From a bacterium (lineage in GTDB: Bacteria; Myxococcota; Kuafuiibacteriia; Kuafuiibacteriales; Kuafuiibacteriaceae), in the NCBI GenBank assembly GCA_030426505.1, contig JAUHYN010000003.1:1-35823 (forward strand): 35,823 bases of DNA, given 5' to 3'. The first letter of the stretch is position 1; every line of letters starts with the position of its first letter. The translations under genes were made by a program, and so were the position numbers. Below, in pieces: positions 1 to 8,056 of the stretch. The notes below the pieces were generated by a model that was not told the DNA's origin, ran no database searches, and worked only from the letters and a program-made list of their open reading frames with translations.

Positions 1-487
1 CGGCCGCGGGACGCGGTTCGTCTTCACCGCGGTCTTCGCGGAGGCGAGCGAGGACCTCCCGGTCGCGTTCGAGGCCGAGGCCCAGGCGGCGCCGGTCGCT
101 GCGGCGACCGCGCGGATCCTCCTCGCGGAGGACAACCAAGTGAACCGCCTCGTCGCGTCGCGGATGCTCGAGCGGCTCGGCTACGCCGTCGACGCGGTGG
201 GTGACGGCGCCCAAGCGGTGCGCGCGGTCGAATCGGGCGACTACGGTCTCGTGTTGATGGACTGCCAGATGCCGATCCTCGACGGCTTCGAGGCCACCGC
301 GCAAATTCGCGGGTTGCCGGGCGGCAAGGGAGCGATCCCGATCGTCGCGCTCACCGCGAACGCGATGACGGGCGATCGCGAGAAGTGCCTCGCCGCCGGG
401 ATGGACCGCTACCTCTCGAAGCCGCTCCGCATCGCCGCGCTCGGTGACGTGTTGCGCGAGCTCCTCGGCGTCGAGACGCCCGCGTGA
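1..487 (+). CDS. Hybrid sensor histidine kinase, C-terminal part
   Basis: Partial gene, cut by the left edge; the reading frame is open from base 2. The first residues (GRGTRFVFT) match the G2 box that ends a HATPase_c kinase domain. A linker of about 25 residues rich in Ala and Glu follows, then a complete receiver domain starting RILLAEDN. The acidic pair is in AEDN, the phosphoacceptor Asp is in LMDCQMP, the conserved Thr is in ALTANA and the Lys is in LSKPL. The protein therefore ends with a REC domain, as in hybrid kinases that relay phosphate internally or to a phosphotransfer protein. Sensor and dimerisation domains lie outside the window, so the stimulus is unknown. It ends 10 bp before the convergent TetR gene. 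Confidence 0.9.
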   Translation, partial: GRGTRFVFTAVFAEASEDLPVAFEAEAQAAPVAAATARILLAEDNQVNRLVASRMLERLGYAVDAVGDGAQAVRAVESGDYGLVLMDCQMPILDGFEATAQIRGLPGGKGAIPIVALTANAMTGDREKCLAAGMDRYLSKPLRIAALGDVLRELLGVETPA

Positions 488-497
488 ACGCGCGCGG

Positions 498-1097
498 TCA
501 CGGCGCGAGCGCGTCGACCCACGCTTCGATCTGAAACCCCACGAACGGCTCGAACGCGTCTTCACCGATCGTCGCGCGCCCCTGCGCGATGGCGAGCGCG
601 GCCGCGGGGATCGCGGTGAAGGCCGCGGTGGACACGCCGCGCCGGACGAGCCCACGCGCGCGGAGGCGCCGGAGCACGGCGGCGAAGTAGACGTCGTCGT
701 CGCGGCGCGCCTCGTCGAGCGCGCCGGGCGGGAGCGCGCGGAGGAGCCACGCCATGTCCTCCGGATCCGCGAGCGCGCGGAGCATCGGGTGTTCGGTGAC
801 CGCATCGAACAGCGCGCGGAAGAAGGCGCGGAGCGTGGCGCGTGGCTCGTCGCCGGCCTCGACGATCCGATCGAGGTCGCCCCGCAGCGCGGATTCGGCG
901 GCGCCGAGGAGCTCCAACCACAGCGCCTCCTTGCTCGCGAAGAACGCGTAGAACGAGCCCTTGCTGATCCCCGCGCTGCGCGTGAGCGCCTCGACCGACG
1001 TCTTGCGGAACCCCGTCGTCGCGAGGTGCGCGCGCCCGACCTCGAGCAACCGCGCGCGGATGTGCTCCGCCTCCGCCTCGGTGAACGCGCGCGGCAT
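498..1097 (-). CDS. TetR/AcrR-family regulator
   Basis: A 199-residue one-component repressor. The N-terminal HTH is clear: TSVEALTRSAGISKGSFYAF, followed by KEALW, the usual TetR recognition-helix pattern. The C-terminal two thirds is helical and presumably binds a ligand, which cannot be predicted. The ATG at 1097 shares one base with the stop of the upstream ABC1-kinase gene (TGATG), so the two are translationally coupled and co-transcribed. An imperfect palindrome (2361-2384) next to the -10 of that operon is a likely autoregulatory operator. The family is certain; the regulon is inferred. Confidence 0.93.
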   Translation of the reverse strand: MPRAFTEAEAEHIRARLLEVGRAHLATTGFRKTSVEALTRSAGISKGSFYAFFASKEALWLELLGAAESALRGDLDRIVEAGDEPRATLRAFFRALFDAVTEHPMLRALADPEDMAWLLRALPPGALDEARRDDDVYFAAVLRRLRARGLVRRGVSTAAFTAIPAAALAIAQGRATIGEDAFEPFVGFQIEAWVDALAP

Positions 1098-2350
1098 CAG
1101 GCGTCCACCATCGCGCGGAACCGCGCCGTGAGGTCGGCGCGCCCGCCGATACATTTGAGGACGGCCCACAAGCCCCACTGCACTCGTTGGAGCCAGATCC
1201 ACTCGGGCGGGAAGCCTTGGTGCCGCGCGTTCTTCGCGGTCGGCCGCGTGAAGGACTGCCCGCGCGACCACCACTCGGTGTCGAACGCGAAGCGCGGCGT
1301 GCGGACCGGTTCGAAGAGCCAGGTGTACAGCCGCGCGAGCTCGTCGAAGTCGATGCGGTCCGGGTTCGGTGCGAGCCCGAGCTCGATCGCGACGCGCCGA
1401 AACGCAGCGCGGTCGTCGTCGAGCACCGCGCGGCAGAAGTCGCGGTAGCGCGCGACGTAGCCGTCGTCGAACGCGCGGACGCAGCCGAAGTCGAGGGCGA
1501 CGATCGCGCCGTCTTCGCGGTAGAGCTGGTTGCCCGGGTGCGGGTCGGCGTGGAGCCACCCGCGCGCGAACAGCGGCGCGAACGCGAAGTCGAGGAGCGC
1601 CTGAGAAGCGGCGTCGCGCGCGGCGGGTTCGGCGTGCGCGACGAAGTCGTCGAAGGGCGCGCCGTCGGCCCACGCGGTGGTGAGGACGGCGTCGCCCGAG
1701 AGCGCGTCGAACACGCGAGGCACGGAGACGGACGCGTGCTCCGCGAAGAACGCGCCGAAGCGCCGCTGCCACTCGGCCTCGCGCGCGTAGTCGCACTCCT
1801 CGGCGACGCGCGCGAAGAGCTCGGCGACGAGCGCGCGCCCATCGACGGCGGTCACGGCGCCCGCGATGGCGCCGAGGCGCTCGAGCTGCGCGAAGTCGCC
1901 CTCGAGGGCGTCGCGGACGCCCGGGTAGCGGACCTTCACCGCGACGCTCGCGCCGTCGTGCGTTCGACCCCGGTGGACCTGTCCGATGCTCGCGGCGGCG
2001 ATCGGCGTGGGCTCGAGCTCGGCGAAGCACGCCTCGACCGGGCGATGGAGCGAGGCTTCGATCACCTCCGCGATCGCCGCGTACGGCAGCGGCGTCACGC
2101 CCGTGCGGAGGCGCGCGAGCTTCTCGGTCACCTCGGCGGGGAGCCCGACGTCCATGTACGAGAGGATCTGACCGACCTTCATCGCCATCCCCTTGAGGTG
2201 ATCGAGCTCGTCGAGGAGGAGCGCGCCGAGCGCCTCGTCCGCCGCCGACGCGCCCCCGAACAGACGTCGCGCGCCGCGGAGCCCGACGCCCCACGCGATG
2301 CGCCCCGTCGCCCGCGCGCGCGACCGCAGACCGATCGGGAGACGATCCAT
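1097..2350 (-). CDS. ABC1/UbiB-family atypical protein kinase
   Basis: A 417-residue ABC1 (AarF/UbiB/ADCK) kinase-like protein. The family hallmarks are present: KVGQ at about 58-61, the Ala-rich loop AAASIGQVH at 118-126 replacing the Gly loop, the VAVKV lysine at 139, HADPHPGN at 267-274 and the DFG metal-binding motif at 287-289. Relatives act as ATPases or kinases in ubiquinone and isoprenoid-lipid metabolism. No ubi genes are nearby, so a ubiquinone role is only possible. I chose the ATG at 2350. A longer frame opens at 2425 but would run across the -10 element and palindrome. The gene leads an operon with the TetR gene. Confidence 0.9.
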   Translation of the reverse strand: MDRLPIGLRSRARATGRIAWGVGLRGARRLFGGASAADEALGALLLDELDHLKGMAMKVGQILSYMDVGLPAEVTEKLARLRTGVTPLPYAAIAEVIEASLHRPVEACFAELEPTPIAAASIGQVHRGRTHDGASVAVKVRYPGVRDALEGDFAQLERLGAIAGAVTAVDGRALVAELFARVAEECDYAREAEWQRRFGAFFAEHASVSVPRVFDALSGDAVLTTAWADGAPFDDFVAHAEPAARDAASQALLDFAFAPLFARGWLHADPHPGNQLYREDGAIVALDFGCVRAFDDGYVARYRDFCRAVLDDDRAAFRRVAIELGLAPNPDRIDFDELARLYTWLFEPVRTPRFAFDTEWWSRGQSFTRPTAKNARHQGFPPEWIWLQRVQWGLWAVLKCIGGRADLTARFRAMVDA

Positions 2351-2360
2351 GGCATCAGTA

Positions 2361-2384
2361 TGACCAGATTCGTTGAAATAGTCA
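2361..2384. promoter_or_regulatory. Candidate TetR operator
   Basis: Imperfect palindrome TGACC-N14-AGTCA in the divergent region, directly downstream of the -10 of the ABC1-kinase/TetR operon, where a repressor would block initiation. The half-sites resemble the TGACC-N13-GGTCA sites at 13571 and 14250, but the spacer is one base longer and one arm has a mismatch. Assignment to the TetR protein encoded in this operon is inference. Confidence 0.45.
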
Positions 2385-2389
2385 TTGTA
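2384..2389 (-). promoter_or_regulatory. -10 element (TACAAT) of ABC1 kinase operon
   Basis: On the minus strand TACAAT matches the sigma-70 -10 consensus at five of six positions and lies 34 bases before the ATG at 2350. No good -35 was found at 16-18 bp, so activation or a diverged -35 is possible. The predicted transcript start falls inside the palindrome at 2361-2384. Confidence 0.4.
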
Positions 2390-2409
2390 TTCATGGGGCG
2401 CGCTCGGTG

Positions 2410-2442
2410 CGTGACTCCCGGGCACGTTCGTGGTGAGTCACG
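2410..2442. promoter_or_regulatory. Perfect 8-bp inverted repeat before serine hydrolase gene
   Basis: CGTGACTC at 2410-2417 and GAGTCACG at 2435-2442 form a perfect 8-bp inverted repeat with a 17-bp spacer. It ends three bases before the ATG at 2446. It could be an operator or a hairpin over the ribosome site; the SD-like GGTGAG at 2432-2437 overlaps the right arm. Confidence 0.45.
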
Positions 2443-2445
2443 ACC

Positions 2446-3924
2446 ATGCGGATCCCTGTCGCGCCGTCGCTGCTCTTCGCACTCCTCGTCGCTTGTTCCG
2501 GCGGCACGGAGGCCCCCAACCCGCCGCGTGACGGCGGCGCGTCGATCCAGGACGGGGGCGAAGCGCCGCGCGACGGCGGTGAAGCGCCGCGCGACGGCGG
2601 CGTCGATGTCGACGCCGGCTTCGAGCCGACCGCGCACGCGATCGTCGATATCGCGCAGCCGATGATCGACGAGGGCTGGTACCCGAGCCTGTCGGTCGCG
2701 TGGCTCGACGACGGCGAGGTCCACCACCTGGGCCTCGGCACCGTGGGCGCGGGCGGCCCGACGCCGGACGCCGACACACTCTACGAGATCGGATCGATCA
2801 CGAAGACGTTCACCGGGACGCTGCTCGGCGACATGGCGTCACGCGGCGAGGTCATGATCACGGACACCGCGCAGAGCGCCGCGTGGCCGTCGCTCACGCT
2901 CCCGGTCTTCGACACGACCGAGATCCGCCTCGTGGATCTCGCCACGCACTTCTCGGCGCTCCCGCGCCTGCCCGACAACTTCGCGCCGGCGGATCCCGCG
3001 AACCCCTACGTGGATTACACGCGCGACGACCTCGACGCGTTCTTCGCCAACCACACCCTCGCGCGTCGGCCCGGGCAGACGTTCGACTACAGCAACCTCG
3101 GCGTCGCCCTGCTCGGCCAGCTCCTCGCGAACACCGCGTCGACCGCGTACGACCAGCTCCTCGCCGAGCGCGTGTTGGATCCGCTCGGCATGATGGACAC
3201 GACCTTCGACCTCGACGCCGAACAGCAGACCCGGCTCGCGCCCGGATACGACTACAACGGCGAGCCCACGTCGAACTGGGACCTCGGGATCTTCGACCCG
3301 GCCGGCGGCCTCGAGAGCTCCGCGAGCGACATGATGCTCTACGCGCGCGCCTACCTCGACCGGACCACGCTCGGCGACGCGATGAACCTCGCGACCACCG
3401 CGCAGGCCAACATCGACGCCCAGACCTCGGTCGGCCTCAACTGGATCCTGGCCAACGGCGGCGAGCTCGTCCTCCACGACGGCGCGACCGGCGGGTACAA
3501 CGCGTTGCTCGTCCTCGTGCCCAGCGAAGATCGCGCCGTCCTCGTGCTCGCCAATGGGGCGAGCTACCGCACCAACGAGTTGGGCTTCGCGATCGTCCAG
3601 GCCGTGCGCGGCCAGGCGTACGTCCGACCGGACCCGATGCCGACGGTCGACGTCTCCGACGAGGCGTTGGATCGGAACGTCGGCGTCTACGCGCTGCAGG
3701 GGAACGCGGCGCTCCAGGCGACCGTCACCCGAGTCGGCGACGCGCTCTGGGTACAGCTCACCGACCAGCCGAACTTGAAGCTGTTCGCGACCTCCGACCG
3801 CGACTTCTACATCCGGGCGGTCGAGGCCGCGCTGACGTTCGACGCACCGGACGGAGCGGGCGAGGTCGCGGGCTTCACCCTCCGCCAGGGCGGCGGGACG
3901 CCGCGGTTCGATCGCATCCCCTGA
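2446..3924 (+). CDS. Serine hydrolase lipoprotein, class C beta-lactamase fold
   Basis: A 492-residue exported protein of the Beta-lactamase (PF00144) family, which covers esterases, D-aminopeptidases and penicillin-binding-like hydrolases. The signal peptide ends in a lipobox with Cys17 (LLVAC). Residues 18-60 are a disordered Asp-Gly-Gly linker with a tandem DGGEAPR repeat (21-bp DNA repeat, 2560-2601). The catalytic motifs are complete: S117-I-T-K120, Y215-S-N217 and H344-D-G346 followed by ATGG. A C-terminal beta-rich domain of about 110 residues follows, as in many family members. The substrate is unknown; antibiotic hydrolysis should not be assumed. It is divergent from the ABC1-kinase/TetR operon, so shared control is possible. 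Confidence 0.9.
   Translation: MRIPVAPSLLFALLVACSGGTEAPNPPRDGGASIQDGGEAPRDGGEAPRDGGVDVDAGFEPTAHAIVDIAQPMIDEGWYPSLSVAWLDDGEVHHLGLGTVGAGGPTPDADTLYEIGSITKTFTGTLLGDMASRGEVMITDTAQSAAWPSLTLPVFDTTEIRLVDLATHFSALPRLPDNFAPADPANPYVDYTRDDLDAFFANHTLARRPGQTFDYSNLGVALLGQLLANTASTAYDQLLAERVLDPLGMMDTTFDLDAEQQTRLAPGYDYNGEPTSNWDLGIFDPAGGLESSASDMMLYARAYLDRTTLGDAMNLATTAQANIDAQTSVGLNWILANGGELVLHDGATGGYNALLVLVPSEDRAVLVLANGASYRTNELGFAIVQAVRGQAYVRPDPMPTVDVSDEALDRNVGVYALQGNAALQATVTRVGDALWVQLTDQPNLKLFATSDRDFYIRAVEAALTFDAPDGAGEVAGFTLRQGGGTPRFDRIP
2560..2601 (+). repeat. 21-bp tandem repeat in lipoprotein linker
   Basis: Two adjacent 21-bp units differing at one base encode EAPRDGG twice in the disordered linker of the serine hydrolase lipoprotein. 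Linkers of this kind keep lipid anchors away from the catalytic domain and vary in length by slippage. Confidence 0.8.
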
Positions 3925-4034
3925 TCCCTCGGGTCACCCGACCACCGGTCGACCCGTCGAATGTCGCATAGTGGAGACTTTTGCGCACCTTTGAAGCGTT
4001 CTGACCGAAAACGATCGGCAAGGAAGGGAACCCC

Positions 4035-4442
4035 ATGCCGACGACTGTCCAACCCGGAAGCCCCGTCAACCCCAGCCTCCCCGCGTTCGCGCCCGCCGCG
4101 TCCGGTCAGGTCCAAGTCATCCAGCCCGCCCAGTTCCGTCAGGCGATCGCGCAGGGCGACACCGTCGTCGAGTTCTTCAGCTACGGCTGCGGCTACTGCC
4201 GCGAGGCGAAGGGCAAGGTCCAGCAGGTCGCGAACCAGCTCGCCGGCAAGGCGAAGATCGTGGCGATCTCCGTCGACGATCCGGCCGGCAAGCAGATCGG
4301 CATTCAGCACGGCCTCGCGCTCTACCCGACCTTCGCCGTGTTCCGCGACGGCGCCTACAAGGGCACGTTCATGCGCGACGGCGCGAATCCGGTCACGGCG
4401 CAGCACGTCCGCGCGAACATCGATCGGATCCTCGGGTACTGA
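4035..4442 (+). CDS. Thioredoxin-fold protein (CGYC)
   Basis: A 135-residue thioredoxin-like protein. About 25 Pro/Ala-rich residues precede the fold. The active site is C52-G-Y-C55 in FFSYGCGYC and the cis-Pro is P98 in LYPTF. No signal peptide is evident, so it is probably cytoplasmic. CGYC differs from the CGPC of standard thioredoxins and is nearer to DsbC/DsbG-type sites, suggesting a less reducing potential. A strong purine-rich ribosome site (AAGGAAGGGAA) precedes the ATG. Only two bases separate it from the DCC-type gene, so they form a two-gene thiol-redox unit. Confidence 0.85.
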   Translation: MPTTVQPGSPVNPSLPAFAPAASGQVQVIQPAQFRQAIAQGDTVVEFFSYGCGYCREAKGKVQQVANQLAGKAKIVAISVDDPAGKQIGIQHGLALYPTFAVFRDGAYKGTFMRDGANPVTAQHVRANIDRILGY

Positions 4443-4444
4443 CG

Positions 4445-5137
4445 ATGCAGGCTGGCTCGACTCGCGGCGGTCTCGGCGCGTCCGGCGCGCGGGACCTCAC
4501 GCCGCTCGAGAACATCGCGGCGCCCCGCAGCGTTGCGCCCGTCGCGCCGCGCATCGCCGTCCCCGGTGACGCGGACGTCTTCGTCCCGCCGACGCCGGCC
4601 CCGACGACCGCGGCGCGCACGCGCCCGATCCTCCTCTACAACGACCAGTGCGAGACCTGTCAGGTGCTCTCGGCCTGGGTGAAGAAGCGCGATCTGTCGG
4701 GCGGCGATCTCATCGACGAGCGCCCGATCGGTCACGACCCGGCGGTCCTCGCCGCGCTCGATCCGCGCCTCGACATGTGGGACGTCTACGAGAAGATCCA
4801 CGTCCTCATGCCGAACGGCGACATCAAGAAGGGCGGCGCCGCGATCGGCGAAGTCCTCCGTCGCCTCCCGGGCACGAAGTGGATGGGCCCGCTCCTCGAC
4901 ATCGAGATCGGCGGCACGCGCCCCTTCGAGAAGGTCGTCGACGCCGGCTACACCACCCTCGACGCGCTGCGCCCCGCGCTCGGCTGCTCGAGCTGCGGCG
5001 GCGGCCCGGTGAAGTGGTGGGCGAAGCCAGTGAAGTGGATCGCCGACGGCATCAAGGCCATCCACCGCCTCTTCACGGGCGCGCCCGCGCCCGAGCCGCA
5101 CAAGCCCGAGCTCCCGCCGGGCCCGCCCGCGCAGTAG
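4445..5137 (+). CDS. DCC-type thiol-disulfide oxidoreductase-like protein (DUF393)
   Basis: A 230-residue protein. Residues 1-58 are Pro/Ala-rich and disordered. From about 61 it resembles the DCC/DUF393 family: an ILLYNDQC start with C69-x-x-C72 where family members have DxxCxxC, then a central Asp-rich segment, PNGDIKKGG, and a GEVLRRLP segment matching the family's G-A-LLRRLP region. A second CxxC (C181-S-S-C184) sits before a basic, Trp-rich tail ending in a Pro-rich stretch. The first family Asp is Asn66 here, followed by Asp67. It lies two bases after the thioredoxin gene, so the thioredoxin may reduce it. The family call is moderately firm; function is unknown. Confidence 0.7.
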   Translation: MQAGSTRGGLGASGARDLTPLENIAAPRSVAPVAPRIAVPGDADVFVPPTPAPTTAARTRPILLYNDQCETCQVLSAWVKKRDLSGGDLIDERPIGHDPAVLAALDPRLDMWDVYEKIHVLMPNGDIKKGGAAIGEVLRRLPGTKWMGPLLDIEIGGTRPFEKVVDAGYTTLDALRPALGCSSCGGGPVKWWAKPVKWIADGIKAIHRLFTGAPAPEPHKPELPPGPPAQ

Positions 5138-5286
5138 TCACCGCTCCGCGCCTCGGAGACCGTGTGCGCGAATCGACGCCGCTGTCACCCTGGCGGCGAA
5201 CCCCGTCCTCGTCCACCGTGCCGCTCGCCGCGCCGCGCCCGTAGTCCCACGGAGCGCGCGCCGTCGGCAGGGGAGGGACGTTGGAA

Positions 5287-6408
5287 ATGAAGACAACTCG
5301 AGCGATCGCCGCGAGCGGAGTCGCCGCTTTGATGACCATGGGCTGCGGAGGCGTCGAGGACGCGGAATACGACAGCGCCTCCGCGAGCCTCGCGCCGCTC
5401 GCGACGCGAGGCCGCTTCGTATTCGAGAACCGCGAGTTCCTGGGTAACGGCCGCGTCTGCCGGACGTGCCACCTGAACGGCTCGGGGACGATCGCGCCCG
5501 AGGACGTGGAGGCCGCGTTCCAATCGGATCCCGGCGGCGATCTCTTCCGCGCGATCGACAGCGACGACGGCCTCGGCCTCACCTACGACCGCCTCCGCAC
5601 GCACGCGACCATCCGCGTGTTCATCCCGTTGCCGAGCAACGTCTCGATCGTCGGCGACCCGACCGCGACCGACGTCGTCGTCCACCGCGGCGCGTCCGCG
5701 ACGCTCAACAACCCCGGCCTCGAGTCGGTCTTCATGCAGGACGGCCGCAACCTCACGCTGCAGGAGCAGGCCGCGGGCGCCGTCAACGCGCACTACGAAC
5801 CCGGCCGGCAACCCTTGGCGTCCGAGCTCGACGCGGTCGACGCCTTCCAGCGCGAGCGCCGCCAGTTCTACTCGAGCGGCGCGTTGTTCCGGTGGGGCAC
5901 CGGTCGCGGGAGCGCGCCGAGCCTCCCCGCCGGACACACGGCGAGCGAGATCCGCGGCCGCGCGTTCTTCGAGACCTCGCCGGGCGGCCTCTGCGGTCAC
6001 TGCCACGGCGGACCGAACCTCAACGAGACGAACGAGTTCCTGCTGCTGCCGTTGGCGCCCGGTTCGCGGTTCGTCTCGGTCGCCGTCAGCGAGGTCAACA
6101 ACCAGGGCAACCCGGTCTACGACTTCGCGTTCTCGGATCCGTCGAACCCCGGCGCGCCGCCGACGGTCGTGAGCAGCCCGGACCCGGGCCGCGCGTTGAT
6201 CACGGGCGACGTCGCCGATGCGAACGCGTTCCGGATCCCGTCGCTGTGGGGCGTGAATCGGACCGCGCCGTACTTCCACGACAACTCCGCGAAGACGCTC
6301 GAGGAGGTCATGGATCACTATCGGTTCTACTTCGCGCTCCCGCCCGCGAACCTCGTGCTCACCGACCAGGAGGTCGAGGACATCATCGCGTACATGCGGT
6401 TGCTCTGA
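5287..6408 (+). CDS. Diheme cytochrome c peroxidase/MauG-like lipoprotein
   Basis: A 373-residue exported diheme protein. Two c-type heme sites are visible, C58-R-T-C-H62 and C236-G-H-C-H240, spaced as in the MauG/CcpA (bacterial cytochrome c peroxidase) family, with the family's C-terminal RIPSLWGV and PYFHDNSAKTLEEVMDHY segments. The N-terminus is a signal sequence with a possible lipobox (MGC, Cys20) that is imperfect at -3. Expected location is the periplasm, taking electrons from small cytochromes for peroxide reduction or a specialised oxidation. I chose the ATG at 5287, about 10 bases after GGGAGGG; a TTG at 5281 in the same frame is less likely. No partner gene is adjacent. The upstream 149 bp hold nothing else I recognise. 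Confidence 0.85.
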   Translation: MKTTRAIAASGVAALMTMGCGGVEDAEYDSASASLAPLATRGRFVFENREFLGNGRVCRTCHLNGSGTIAPEDVEAAFQSDPGGDLFRAIDSDDGLGLTYDRLRTHATIRVFIPLPSNVSIVGDPTATDVVVHRGASATLNNPGLESVFMQDGRNLTLQEQAAGAVNAHYEPGRQPLASELDAVDAFQRERRQFYSSGALFRWGTGRGSAPSLPAGHTASEIRGRAFFETSPGGLCGHCHGGPNLNETNEFLLLPLAPGSRFVSVAVSEVNNQGNPVYDFAFSDPSNPGAPPTVVSSPDPGRALITGDVADANAFRIPSLWGVNRTAPYFHDNSAKTLEEVMDHYRFYFALPPANLVLTDQEVEDIIAYMRLL

Positions 6409-6438
6409 GTCGGGAACCCTCCGGGACTGGCCTTCGCC

Positions 6439-6452
6439 GCCCTTCGCAGGGC
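6439..6452 (+). other. Small hairpin before kinase gene
   Basis: GCCCT-TCGC-AGGGC forms a 5-bp stem, flanked by CCTT and AAGG that could extend it. It lies 11 bases before the GTG start of the kinase and after the MauG-like gene. There is no U-tract, so it is a weak terminator at best or a structure near the kinase ribosome site. Confidence 0.25.
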
Positions 6453-6463
6453 AAGGTCTCGGC

Positions 6464-8056
6464 GTGTACTTGCTGCTCGAGGAGGTGGGCTCCGGCGCGG
6501 CCGGCACCGCCCACCTCGCCGTGCGCTCGGACGAGCGCACCGACGAGCTCTTCGTCGTCAAGCAGCTGCGCCCCCAGATCGCCGAGCAGCCCGAGCACCT
6601 CAGTCGCTTCAAACACGAGGCCTCGATCGCCGTCATGGTCGATCACCCGAACGTGGTCGAGGTCGTCGACGTCGGCCTCGGCGCGGAGCGGCCCTACATC
6701 GTCATGCGCTACGTGGAGGGTCCGACGCTCGCGGCCTTCATGAACGCGCTCGAACAGAACGGTCGAACGTTGTCGGTGCCCGCCGCGGTCGGCCTGGTGC
6801 GCGACGCGCTCGCGGGGTTGCAGGCGCTGCACGAAGCGAAGCACCCCGAGACCGGCGAGCCGCTCGGGTTCGTCCACCGCGATCTTTCGCCGCGGAACCT
6901 GATCGTCACGCGGAGCGGCCCGGTGCGCCTGATCGATCTCGGGCTCGGCCGTTCGCGCCTCGGCGACTGGCAGACCGAGGCCGGGCGCATCATGGGGTCG
7001 ATCGGGTACATGCCGCCGGAGCAGCTCCGCGCCCAAGGCGTCGACCACCGCACGGACCTGTGGTCGATCGCGTGTGTCCTCTTCGAGCTCATCACACTCG
7101 AGCCCTACGTGCGTGGGCACGGGCGCGAGCGTCTGATGAACACGATGCGCGAGGAGCCGCGCTCGCTGAGGACGAAGCGCCCCGACGTCCCCGCTGCGTT
7201 GGACGACGTCATCCAGCGCGCGCTCTCCGCGACCCCCGCCGCGCGGTTCGAGTCGGCCGCGTCGTTCTCGCGCGCGCTCGCGGAGACGTGTCCGGCCGAC
7301 GCGCCGGGCGAAGCGGCGGCGCTGGTCGAGGCGTTGTTCGGGGAGGCGTTGGACGAGCGGCGGCATCGGCTGCTCGAGGTCGCGCTGACGGTGGTGCAGC
7401 CGCTCGAGATCACCGAGGCCTACGAGCGGATCGCGTCGCGGCCGGGCGCTGCGGATCCGGAGAGCTTCGCGACGTTCGACGCCACGCGCGTCGTCGCGGA
7501 TCCGACGCGCGTCGATCCCGAGGCCGGGCGCTTCGAGTCGGTGCCTCCCGTGCCGCCTCCGCCCGCGGCGACGCCTCCGCGCCAGCGCACGGTGTGGATC
7601 GCCGCCGCGGTGGGCGTGCTCGTCGGCGCCGCCACGGTGACCGCCGTGCTCGGGCCGTCGCCTTCTTCGTCGCCGGCGCCGATCGAGCGCCCGCAGCCGG
7701 CGCCCCGCGTCGAAGCGACCCCGGTCATCGAGCCGCGCGTGGCCGAGGTGCCCGAGCCTGTACGCCGAACGCGATCGCGCCCCCGCCGCACCGCGCCGCG
7801 CGCGGCGGACACCACCGTGGCGAAGGCCCCCGAGCCCGCGAAGCCCGCGCCGGTGAGGAAGCCCGAAGCGCCGTCACGTACGCCCCGCGAACGAGCGGCG
7901 CAGCTGCAGAAGCGACTCCAGCGTTTGCGCGAGGGTGACGCCGAGCGCGTCGATCGCCTGTTGATGGAGCTGACCGCGCTGGACTTGGTCACCGACGCGC
8001 GCCGCTATGAGCGCGCGCTCGAGCGCATCGAGCGCGAGGTCGCTGCGCTGGACTAG
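6464..8056 (+). CDS. Membrane Ser/Thr protein kinase (Pkn-type)
   Basis: A 530-residue Hanks-type kinase with an intact catalytic domain: Gly loop GSGAAGTA (9-16), Lys33 in VVKQL, Glu52, HRDLSPRN at 138-145, DLG at 158-160 and PPEQ in place of APE. The domain ends near 275. A Pro-rich segment (about 355-375) leads to one membrane helix (378-397). The C-terminal outer part is Pro/Arg-rich, then a charged coiled coil (about 480-530). The DLG and HRDLSPRN variants are typical of myxobacterial kinases and compatible with activity. Start GTG at 6464 places the Gly loop close to the N-terminus. The stop TAG lies in the CTAG at the left end of the inverted-repeat element. Substrates are unknown. Confidence 0.92.
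   Translation: MYLLLEEVGSGAAGTAHLAVRSDERTDELFVVKQLRPQIAEQPEHLSRFKHEASIAVMVDHPNVVEVVDVGLGAERPYIVMRYVEGPTLAAFMNALEQNGRTLSVPAAVGLVRDALAGLQALHEAKHPETGEPLGFVHRDLSPRNLIVTRSGPVRLIDLGLGRSRLGDWQTEAGRIMGSIGYMPPEQLRAQGVDHRTDLWSIACVLFELITLEPYVRGHGRERLMNTMREEPRSLRTKRPDVPAALDDVIQRALSATPAARFESAASFSRALAETCPADAPGEAAALVEALFGEALDERRHRLLEVALTVVQPLEITEAYERIASRPGAADPESFATFDATRVVADPTRVDPEAGRFESVPPVPPPPAATPPRQRTVWIAAAVGVLVGAATVTAVLGPSPSSSPAPIERPQPAPRVEATPVIEPRVAEVPEPVRRTRSRPRRTAPRAADTTVAKAPEPAKPAPVRKPEAPSRTPRERAAQLQKRLQRLREGDAERVDRLLMELTALDLVTDARRYERALERIEREVAALD

Noticed and set aside
2446-3924. Antibiotic-resistance beta-lactamase
   Set aside because: The SxxK/YxN/HxG set is shared by many esterases and peptidases, and the lipoprotein linker plus C-terminal domain fit those better.
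3925-4034. Riboswitch or strong terminator before the thioredoxin gene
   Set aside because: Only short stems (GACC-ACC-GGTC and similar) and no T-tract or conserved aptamer pattern were found.
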